A stretch of 21,370 bases of DNA from contig CAMLIL010000097.1 of NCBI GenBank assembly GCA_946480015.1, positions 1 through 21,370 of the forward strand, written 5' to 3'. Both the position numbers and the translations under genes were made by a program. The notes beneath the pieces were generated by a model. The model did no database searches and was not told where the DNA came from. It was given only the letters and a program-made list of their open reading frames with translations. The first letter of the stretch is position 1; the number at the start of each line of letters is the position of its first letter. The stretch comes from an uncultured Oxalobacteraceae bacterium. GTDB lineage: Bacteria; Pseudomonadota; Gammaproteobacteria; Burkholderiales; Burkholderiaceae. Positions 18,601 through 21,370 of this stretch are shown one piece after another.

Positions 18601-18642
18601 GTCAGGAAGGTGGCCGCGCCGGCGCCGGCACCGAAGGATTGA
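9625..18642 (+). CDS. Giant TpsA exoprotein, filamentous-haemagglutinin / CdiA-like, without toxin tip
   Basis: This 3005-residue protein is secreted by the adjacent TpsB. Order of parts: an ESPR (1-25, MNRAYRHIWSAARGAYIIAP) and signal peptide to about residue 54; the TPS domain, with NPYGI (169-173) and the following CSGC (175-178); FHA-1-type beta-helix repeats to about 1370, rich in DNSGTVQAG-like turns; a central region (about 1380-1550) rich in Tyr and Asp with two Cys pairs (C1408/C1415 and C1519/C1524); an Ala/Ser-rich linker; a conserved domain (about 1650-1795) with GYLVETNPLF, QKRLGDANYEAKLIRDQL and VPVVYLAQS; about eleven FHA-2-type modules (1878-2952) with Ser/Gly/Thr-rich linkers; and a Pro/Ala/Lys tail (2957-3005). 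In CdiA proteins a VENN pretoxin and a toxin follow FHA-2. Neither is present, and no immunity-like gene follows. A surface adhesin or biofilm filament is the likeliest role. The ATG at 9625 begins the ESPR exactly. Confidence 0.93.
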   Translation: MNRAYRHIWSAARGAYIIAPETARGHGKAGRAVRAPALLALAAGLALTDYAAAAGPVPATTVVPVNGKATAYISGNGVPVVNINTANAAGVSHNQFSQYNVEAKGLVLNNSSFRNAAVVQSQLAGQLVGNLNLAAEAKLIVNEVVSTNRSVLAGYTEVVGSRADVIVANPYGITCSGCGFINSDRVTLTTGIPGWGADGSFNGVSVSRGDILIDGAGLNASAQQILDLVTRAVRIDGQINTVAAGTLGIFAGPNQWSYASRDVTGTAAGADAQPAYAIDSTALGGMYAGRIRLIATEAGVGVRMLGDAAASVDDFRLDAGGKVLIQSRVAAARDIQLAQSGAATLEVSGADSSLTAQNALSLQAEGALTLSEGLLKAGTDLTVKGASLTDSAGAGATRSAGGNVDLAILGAASIDGSSWGAGAHLKLDAASIAAGAAGVTLYSGASAASADRALVLSAGAGLALAKARITSTDGIHASAGTMRLGAEVEMTAAADLALTANSAWDNAGLLIAGRSLTLQGSDAATVLQAGNSGLMQAQATLAIGAGQAAALSNGSGARLLAERIALDATTLDNSGTIQATSALDLNASGKFDNQAAGTVLTAAAGAAIKLKAAGLDNAGRLQSAGAFAAAVGGASVNSGKLLTTSVSDGGSDGALTLATASLANSGMIVAAGAGAITSTAALENSNRIQASALTLAAGALRNQGADSVLLARGAVTLNSASFDNAGAVQAGTSLSITAADTLNNRGALQNLDAASALSLRALDIANSGTVQAAGTATLASGGALDNSGKLLAGADLNLTAVATLSNSGAASLMLAQHAMTVRAADVQNEGGVQAGGALTLSATQGIANRGTASQMLTGASLSSSSATFDNAGTVQANDGLGIDATGQLNNQAVVANLGAGTTLSLGGGNIVNNGTVQSAGSASVSASSGDLFNNGDIKAGDSLYLSAAGALDIGTNAVLLAQAALTSRSTSVDNSGTVQAGSGLSMYASGSLVNRLVIQDRGAASSLSLNAASIINAGTVQALGTASLVGTAGAIDNQGQVLAGGNLDLSAATALNNTGAASVLLSDAALSAHSASFANSGTVEAGNGLAVNATGALNNSSVIETTGTGTLTLQAATIGNTGALQASAAASLASITGAFDNSGQILADGDLAIQAATALNNTGAASKIVGQQALHITGGSGFSVSNAGRVQAAGDLTVGSAATAVALLTNSGGATLLGATVRVDSADLLNQGRMQAMGAGTLATGTLTNQGSGAVILLGLDGSASTIQAATTLSNEGAIHGGGDLAIGAARIDNSNTAGISSLADLTLTASANGIGNAGALYAGGTLSLAAAGQSIVNTSSGTLDATDIVLAAATFDNYNTVIATGDTSITTTSAFNNLPTGGVPNIVVASTVYDGVTTPYDSGDYNCNFFGDYCDHLWVHAQNYTVTEGLDGAVPVQKGQIIAGGTINLNYGGSGVNRASLISAPTINISGSGSFTNVDLHLDRIEYARRWRVYKTDSTFGSLNYDYRYPTDTGQFGCNDGGCFGGSAGSEAGAASASAALETGRTTIQIWSAGVYATQLVFNGGSLRNLGSPYTRSTSATSVAGAAAAGVAPATGAGASPAAGLGLGALSGTKVAPSANALASTSRAVSVAAANGISFAGLNLALPTNPNGYFVTAKNSTSGYLVETNPLFGAGSNSVGSNYLSSLLGIDPDKQQKRLGDANYEAKLIRDQLVAQTGNNIIKGQKNEAAQVKALMENAASMAGTMGLTLGQPLTAEQAAGLTEDMVWMVEQVVGGQQVLVPVVYLAQSTKDAIESGAVMAATNASIKAGTLENTGGTIAADQLAITTEGDLRNTGGKIKGGDVAIKAGGSIVNETVATTSGGKDFARTVIGAAGSIESTGTLSLDAAKDISVKGAAIKAGGDASLAAGGSVTFDTIQDKRADATYKASQGLWGLSSSSSSTHTASSTNLGASLETGGKLAIKSGADTTIAGSSVKAGGKLELDAGGNVNVIARQDTVETSVSSSHSGLGVGGGVYGSSTTTTDAFKGRNVGSTLEAGGDASVNTAGTLTLQGSRLKVGGDAAITAADVQVLAGQDVDRSSTTTTTTSFLKLSSSGGSHAGAGAQADASAGSGKGKGSASASAGAGAEAGATGSVGLTLAETETTTTTSYKSRAVGSEIEVGNRLGIDARNAIVLQGAKVDAGGDVELKAKDVKVLASQDIDVTTSKTTTTQIGLYADSDNSAKAGASASAEAKGGANGHGAGGAASAQAQAGASADSDTTIDLVRVTTTESNSLDIRNNGSTINAGGKLKVDAADKLTVQGSDLGGDKGVALKAKDMEFLAADDVSVTSTSTSRTSAGLYISGGASAQANASAGANGQQNVLGGAMGNASADGSASAEAKVGAGWQARTTSEKSLEGTTTARVSTIRSGSGDIERNAQNGIVDVGTAIEAAGDFSQSASTIDSRAAKNTSFSSSSTESNSLRVGAYVQGNAEAGAGEAGANASAGAEAQFSHEQSAARSDSSEAVVSTIKAGGKVSSASSGKTTLEGTQISAEGSVELAAGEIDFKAAKNTESSSDSSLSVDAAANIGINLGSSGAVEGGVSGGFGAGQASSSSSTAVAGSIQSGGKLTVKTQGDARFEGTDIAAGGDAAVSAGGKLTFDAARNESSSSSDSSNAEMSISVSKSKSAGGSEHEAGLEAAGGFSKERESSSEAVTGRIAAGGNLTLSAGKDMRFEGTAVEGGADTTIAAGGNVDFAAARNTGSSESTSFSASLSMSKSSSSDSGTGESSNGKSGGIGAEFGYARERSSEAVAGSVASGGNLQIKSGGNTTLEGTDVSAAGAASIHAGGNVNFKAAESSSESVSVAASVGAEGSSSHSTGPSKAEGAAPGATETVDEKEHGGSASLEAGYAVSSAKQGGAIRAGSIDIGAGGSVAFEGTRLGADGAVAVAAQGGVSVAEARSTSSSVGIAMGGQGQHKTVPVEEPAEAPAAAPAAEEAAVKAAPVVAKPKVPVRKVAAPAPAPKD
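11788..13173 (+). repeat. Tandem ~104-residue units inside the TpsA FHA-1 region
   Basis: Four successive units begin with FDNAG, FDNAG, VDNSG and FANSG (at 11788, 12226, 12538 and 12853). Their lengths are 438, 312, 315 and 321 nt. Each contains the same order of sub-motifs: NSGTVQAG, a short LNN/LVN turn, NxGTVQA, then DNSGKxLAGxDLxL. The first unit carries about 42 extra residues. The units are diverged copies, so they reflect old duplication within a beta-helix and not recent DNA repeats. Confidence 0.65.
15256..18480 (+). repeat. About eleven degenerate FHA-2 modules in TpsA
   Basis: Each module centres on a pattern of the type GGxLxIxxGxxTxxEGTxVxAGGDxxIxAGGxVxF, followed by a Ser/Thr/Gly-rich linker. 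Modules begin near 15256, 15489, 15733, 16102, 16480, 16850, 17155, 17434, 17720, 18010 and 18325, spaced about 80-125 residues apart. The sixth is the most degenerate. The last four or five are most alike (FEGT, AAGGD and FxAARN). Confidence 0.7.
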
Positions 18643-18660
18643 GGGGAGCGCACGACGAGC

Positions 18661-18680
18661 GCGGCCTGCTGCGCGGCCGC
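18661..18680 (+). terminator. GC-rich hairpin after tpsA
   Basis: GCGGCC (18661-18666) and GGCCGC (18675-18680) form a 6-bp stem with an 8-nt loop shortly after the TpsA stop. There is no T-run, so it would be a weak or Rho-assisted terminator. It also abuts the TATAAT box of the next gene. Confidence 0.3.
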
Positions 18681-18684
18681 TCCG

Positions 18685-18690
18685 TATAAT
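18685..18690 (+). promoter_or_regulatory. Perfect TATAAT -10 box six nt before an ATG (leaderless start)
   Basis: TATAAT at 18685-18690 matches the sigma-70 consensus exactly. The ATG of the next gene begins at 18697, 7 nt after the last T of the box, where transcription would normally start. No good -35 is visible 16-18 nt upstream. The layout predicts an mRNA beginning at or next to the start codon. Confidence 0.5.
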
Positions 18691-18696
18691 GGCGGC

Positions 18697-19347
18697 ATGA
18701 GCGTATCGATTTTATCCATCTGCCTGGCGCTGGCCGGCCTGCTGCTGGCGCCTGCCGCGGGCGCGGAAACGCGCGCCCCGAGCGGGCAGGAAAGCGCGGC
18801 CTTCAGCAAGTACTATCAGGCGCGCTTCGGCGCCGGCCACGCCACGCCGCCCGTCACGGTGGAGCGGGCGACGGGCAAGGGGCCGTGGTCGCTCAGCGCC
18901 GTCGCCGACGGTTTGCCCCGGCGCGCACTGCGCGCGCTGTGCCGCATGGAGCGCAATGCCTTCGCCTTCGACAAAGGCTGGCGCGCCGCCCCGGTGCGCC
19001 AGTTGGTGTGGCTCGATCCCAAGGGCTGCACGGCCACGGCGGGCGCGCTCGAGCTGCGCCAGCGGATGCCGGACACCGACGTGATCGCGCTGCTCGAACG
19101 GGCCACGCCGCTGTTGCTCGATCATGCGCGCCTGGTCATGGCGGGCAATTCAGCCTGCGCCGCGGCGCGTTCGTACCCGTTCGCGCTGGCGGCGATCGAC
19201 GTCGGCAGCCCCGGCGCCGGCGCCGAGCAGATGGCGGCGCTGGTCTACCGTGGCGACCGTGATACCAGCCTGAACGTGTGGATGCGGCGCAGCGGGGCGG
19301 TGCTCGACTTGTGGACCGTCAGCTGTTCGCCGCCACCCGCGCCCTAG
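18697..19347 (+). CDS. Small secreted protein of unknown function with four mature cysteines
   Basis: This 216-residue protein is not one I recognise. It has a clear signal peptide (about residues 1-23, MSVSILSICLALAGLLLAPA, then AGA) and a soluble mature part with no membrane segments. Mature cysteines are at 82, 111, 154 and 210, enough for two disulfides, so it is probably periplasmic or secreted. Motifs of note are the WSLSAVADGLPRRALRALC stretch, LVWLDPKGC and a C-terminal half with YRGDRDTSLNVW and a final TVSC. Its start is placed by the TATAAT box and the signal peptide, and it lacks a ribosome-binding site. It follows TpsA on the same strand but has its own promoter box. Nothing in it suggests an immunity protein. 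Confidence 0.7.
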   Translation: MSVSILSICLALAGLLLAPAAGAETRAPSGQESAAFSKYYQARFGAGHATPPVTVERATGKGPWSLSAVADGLPRRALRALCRMERNAFAFDKGWRAAPVRQLVWLDPKGCTATAGALELRQRMPDTDVIALLERATPLLLDHARLVMAGNSACAAARSYPFALAAIDVGSPGAGAEQMAALVYRGDRDTSLNVWMRRSGAVLDLWTVSCSPPPAP

Positions 19348-19354
19348 AAACCTT

Positions 19355-19398
19355 TAGAATCCGATCTCTATTTTTGCGCCCTGGAATGGGCGCATTCC
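19355..19398 (+). promoter_or_regulatory. Phasin leader: -10-like box and two competing hairpins
   Basis: TAGAAT (19355-19360) matches five of six -10 bases. Downstream, TGCGCCC (19375-19381) pairs with GGGCGCA (19388-19394) around a TGGAAT loop. GGAATG (19383-19388) pairs with CATTCC (19393-19398) around GGCG. The two stems share bases and cannot form together. A CGGGAG ribosome-binding site follows at 19405-19410. The arrangement could regulate translation, or the first stem may simply be chance in GC-rich DNA. Confidence 0.35.
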
Positions 19399-19415
19399 AT
19401 TGTCCGGGAGCCGCC

Positions 19416-19823
19416 ATGCCCAAGAAAGCCAAAACCCCCTCGACCTCCGATCCGCTGCTGGCCGACGCCGCGCGCATCTCGCCCCAGCAGATCTGGCAGG
19501 CCGGCCTGGGCGCCTTCGTCAAAGCGCAGGAAGAGGGCGACCGCGCCTTTAACCGCCTGGTCAGCGAAGGCAGCGAGCTGCAGGAACGCACCCGCGCCCA
19601 GCACAGCGATCCCGACGATCCGCAGGCGCCGGCCTCGTGGCACAAGCTCGAGCAGATCTTCGAGGACCGCGTGGCGCGCGCGCTGGCGGCGATGGCGGTG
19701 CCGACCCATCACGACATCGAGCAGCTGCAGCGCCAGGTCGAGCAGCTGCAGCGCGCCGTCGACGCCTTGAGCGCGTCCAAGCCGGCGGCAAAGAAAAAGG
19801 CGGCGCCCAGGAAGACCAAGTAG
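19416..19823 (+). CDS. Phasin-family protein (PHA granule-associated, PhaF/PhaI-like)
   Basis: This 135-residue protein has the layout of polyhydroxyalkanoate granule-associated phasins. The amphipathic helical core (ISPQQIWQAGLGAFVKAQEE, residues 21-40, then GDRAFNRLVSEGSELQERTR) binds the granule surface. A Leu/Gln heptad coiled coil (HDIEQLQRQVEQLQRAVDAL, 99-118) mediates oligomerisation. The Lys/Ala/Pro tail (SKPAAKKKAAPRKTK) resembles the DNA-binding tail of PhaF-type phasins, though much shorter. It acts in the cytoplasm on storage granules. The ATG at 19416 follows CGGGAG by 5 nt. It stands 61 nt upstream of a TetR gene on the same strand. Its family is well supported, but which phasin type it is remains less sure. 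Confidence 0.83.
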   Translation: MPKKAKTPSTSDPLLADAARISPQQIWQAGLGAFVKAQEEGDRAFNRLVSEGSELQERTRAQHSDPDDPQAPASWHKLEQIFEDRVARALAAMAVPTHHDIEQLQRQVEQLQRAVDALSASKPAAKKKAAPRKTK

Positions 19824-19828
19824 GCGCC

Positions 19829-19856
19829 TTGCCCGCCCCGGCATCGGTGGTATGCT
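19829..19856 (+). promoter_or_regulatory. Candidate promoter of the TetR gene
   Basis: TTGCCC (19829-19834) and TATGCT (19851-19856) are 16 nt apart, a plausible though weak sigma-70 pair. The same GGTATGCTA segment occurs before the hybrid kinase (4176-4184). The TetR start follows 28 nt after the -10 with no clear Shine-Dalgarno. Confidence 0.35.
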
Positions 19857-19884
19857 ACGACCAGCACATTAAAGACAGCCCGAT

Positions 19885-20574
19885 ATGGAAGAAAAAGCGC
19901 CACCAAAAGCGCAGCAGAAAGCGCCCCGCCGGACCCGCGAACGCATCCTCGAACTGTCGCTGCGGCTGTTCAACGAATTCGGCGAACCGAATATCACCAC
20001 GACGGTGATCGCCGAAGAGATGAGTATCTCGCCGGGCAATCTGTACTACCACTTCCGCAACAAGGACGACATCGTCAATTCGATCTTCGTGCAGTTCGAA
20101 GCCGAGATCGAGCGCATCCTGACGGTGCCGGCAGGACGCAGTTCGAACATCGAGGACGTGTGGCTGTACCTGCACTATATGTTCGAGCTGATCTGGCGCT
20201 ACCGCTTTTTTTACCGCGACCTGAACGATCTGCTGTCGCGCAACCGCAAGCTGGAGCTGCAGTTCAAGCAGATCCTGGCGCACAAGATCAAGGTCGCCAA
20301 GCAGTTGTGCGAGGACCTGCGCCAGGAAAAATCGCTGGAGGCGAACGACGCCCAGATCGATGCGATGGCCACCAATATGGTGGTGGTGGCGACTTACTGG
20401 CTGTCCTACGAATATGTGCGCAATCCGCGCAAGTACACCGAGCAGCAGGCCATGGCCGATGCGCTGGCGCGCGGCTGCTACCAGGTGCTGTCCCAGATCG
20501 GCCCATGCCTGCGCGGCGACACCCATCTGCTGTTCCAGAAGCTGTCCGAGGAATACCTCAAGCAGCTCAAGTAA
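19885..20574 (+). CDS. TetR/AcrR-family transcriptional regulator
   Basis: This 229-residue regulator has an N-terminal TetR helix-turn-helix (about residues 16-65): RTRERILELSLRLFNEFGEP, TTTVIAEEMSISPGNLYYHF, RNKDDIV. The C-terminal ligand and dimer domain (about 80-215) has YLHYMFELIWRYRFFYRDLN and VATYWLSYEYVRNPRKY, resembling the PF13972-type domain of TetR repressors. It probably represses a nearby promoter and is released by a small ligand, but neither is known. It lies between the phasin and the LOG gene and shares the LOG gene's direction with an 11-nt gap, so the two are likely co-transcribed. The start at 19885 is the first ATG in the frame; the basic/Pro/Gln leader EEKAPPKAQQKAPRR is common in such regulators. 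Confidence 0.92.
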   Translation: MEEKAPPKAQQKAPRRTRERILELSLRLFNEFGEPNITTTVIAEEMSISPGNLYYHFRNKDDIVNSIFVQFEAEIERILTVPAGRSSNIEDVWLYLHYMFELIWRYRFFYRDLNDLLSRNRKLELQFKQILAHKIKVAKQLCEDLRQEKSLEANDAQIDAMATNMVVVATYWLSYEYVRNPRKYTEQQAMADALARGCYQVLSQIGPCLRGDTHLLFQKLSEEYLKQLK

Positions 20575-20585
20575 GGTTCCCGACC

Positions 20586-21122
20586 ATGAAAGCTATCGCA
20601 GTCTATTGCGGCGCCTCGCCGGGCGCCTCCGGCCTCTATGCCGAGGCGGCGCGCGCCATGGGCCGCGCCCTGGTCGCGCGCGGGCTGGCGCTGGTCTACG
20701 GCGGCGGCAACGTCGGCCTGATGGGCGTGATCGCCGACGAAGTCCTGCGCCTGGGCGGGCGCGTCTCGGGCGTAATTCCGCGCGCGCTGGTCGAGCGTGA
20801 AGTCGGCCACATGGGGCTGACCGAACTGTTCGTGGTGGCCGACATGCATGAGCGCAAAGCCATGATGGCGCGCCTGTCGGACGGTTTCATCGCGCTGCCC
20901 GGGGGGATGGGCACGCTGGAAGAACTGTTCGAAATGCTGACCTGGTCGCAGCTGGGCATTCACGCCAAGCCGGTCGGCGTGCTCAATGTGGCCGGCTTCT
21001 ACGACGCGCTGATCGGCTTCCTCGGCCATGCGTGCGCGCAGGGCTTCGTGAGCGAACGCGATGCCGCGCTGATGATGGTCGAGAGCACGCCGGACGCGCT
21101 GCTGGACCGGCTGGGCGCCTGA
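20586..21122 (+). CDS. LOG-family protein (nucleoside 5'-monophosphate phosphoribohydrolase-like, TIGR00730)
   Basis: This 178-residue Rossmann-fold protein is normal length for the LOG family. Motifs seen are VYCGAS (7-11), VYGGGNVGLMG (37-47), SGVIPRALV, MHERK (87-91) and the signature LPGGMGTLEELFE (104-116) that binds the ribose phosphate. Family members remove the base from nucleoside 5'-monophosphates; in plants and some bacteria this frees active cytokinin. The bacterial substrate here is not established, and such genes are often called 'lysine decarboxylase' in error. The AAGG of its ribosome-binding site overlaps the TetR stop region, 11 nt upstream. It ends one base before the stop of the convergent GGDEF gene. 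Confidence 0.93.
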   Translation: MKAIAVYCGASPGASGLYAEAARAMGRALVARGLALVYGGGNVGLMGVIADEVLRLGGRVSGVIPRALVEREVGHMGLTELFVVADMHERKAMMARLSDGFIALPGGMGTLEELFEMLTWSQLGIHAKPVGVLNVAGFYDALIGFLGHACAQGFVSERDAALMMVESTPDALLDRLGA

Positions 21123-21123
21123 C

Positions 21124-21370
21124 TCAGGCGGCGATCACCATATCGCGCCCGGCGTTCTTGGCCCCATACATGGCATGGTCGGCGCGCGAGATGGTGTCGG
21201 CGAAAGGTTCGCCCGGACTGCGTTCGACCACGCCGCCGGAGAAGGTGATGCGCATGGCCACGTCCAGATCCGGCACGCGGATCGCGCCGACCCGCTCGGC
21301 CATGCGGCGCAGGATGCGCTGGGCTTCGTGCAGGTCGGTGTCGGGCAGCAGCAGCAGGAATTCCTCGCCG
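21124..21370 (-). CDS. GGDEF-domain protein (diguanylate cyclase), C-terminal part
   Basis: This is the last 81 codons of a gene that begins beyond the window. It opens with G-EEF, so the active-site GGEEF motif is cut by the window edge, with its first Gly lying just outside. The rest fits the domain: LLLLPDTDLHEAQRILRRM, then ITFSGGVVE, a strand seen in most GGDEF domains, and ADHAMYGAKNAGRDMV at the C-terminus, close to the usual ADxALYxAKxxGRN. Diguanylate cyclases make cyclic-di-GMP, which promotes biofilm. With the first Gly and the upstream N-terminal part missing, the sensor domain and activity cannot be judged. It converges on the LOG gene with one intervening base. Confidence 0.92.
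   Translation of the reverse strand, partial: GEEFLLLLPDTDLHEAQRILRRMAERVGAIRVPDLDVAMRITFSGGVVERSPGEPFADTISRADHAMYGAKNAGRDMVIAA

Noticed and set aside
18697..19347. Immunity gene for TpsA
   Set aside because: The protein is exported with a signal peptide and four cysteines, and TpsA has no toxin for it to neutralise.
20586..21122. Lysine decarboxylase
   Set aside because: This is the old mislabel of the LOG family; the PGGMGTLEE signature marks a phosphoribohydrolase-like protein.

Overview
The window is about 21 kb of high-GC DNA with dense coding. Its mix of genes suggests a betaproteobacterium of the Oxalobacteraceae (Massilia, Duganella or Telluria type). The clues are a PHA-granule phasin, a hybrid kinase, a GGDEF protein, a TonB receptor of environmental type and a very large ESPR-type two-partner-secretion protein. 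This placement is an inference from gene content and composition; no rRNA or tRNA gene is present to confirm it.

Layout, left to right. (1) Positions 1-542 hold the C-terminal end of an IlvD/Edd-family dehydratase, most like sugar-acid dehydratases. It converges on a TonB-dependent receptor (672-2777, minus strand), and a long inverted repeat lies between them. (2) The receptor diverges from a DUF917 (S-Me-THD-like) protein (2975-4147) across an AT-richer intergenic region. (3) A soluble PAS-HisKA-HATPase-REC-REC-HPt hybrid kinase (4235-6667) follows. (4) On the minus strand lies a toxin-antitoxin pair: an RHH-like antitoxin, then a PIN-domain toxin. Upstream of it is an island of about 48% GC that carries a probable gene remnant and a 14-bp perfect palindrome. 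(5) The centre of the window is a two-partner secretion locus: a TpsB outer-membrane transporter (7844-9574) and a 3005-residue TpsA exoprotein (9625-18642). (6) Downstream are a small secreted Cys-containing protein with a TATAAT box placed for leaderless transcription, a phasin, a TetR regulator and a LOG-family phosphoribohydrolase. The final gene is the C-terminal end of a GGDEF protein on the minus strand.

The TPS pair is the most notable part. The TpsA follows the CdiA-type order: ESPR, signal peptide, TPS domain, FHA-1-like repeats, a Tyr/Cys-bearing central region, a conserved VETNPLF...QKRLGD domain, then FHA-2-like modules. It ends in a Pro/Ala/Lys-rich tail, with no VENN pretoxin motif, no toxin domain and no recognisable immunity gene. 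It therefore looks like an adhesin, or a toxin-less CdiA-like filament. No CRISPR array, insertion sequence, rRNA or tRNA was seen.
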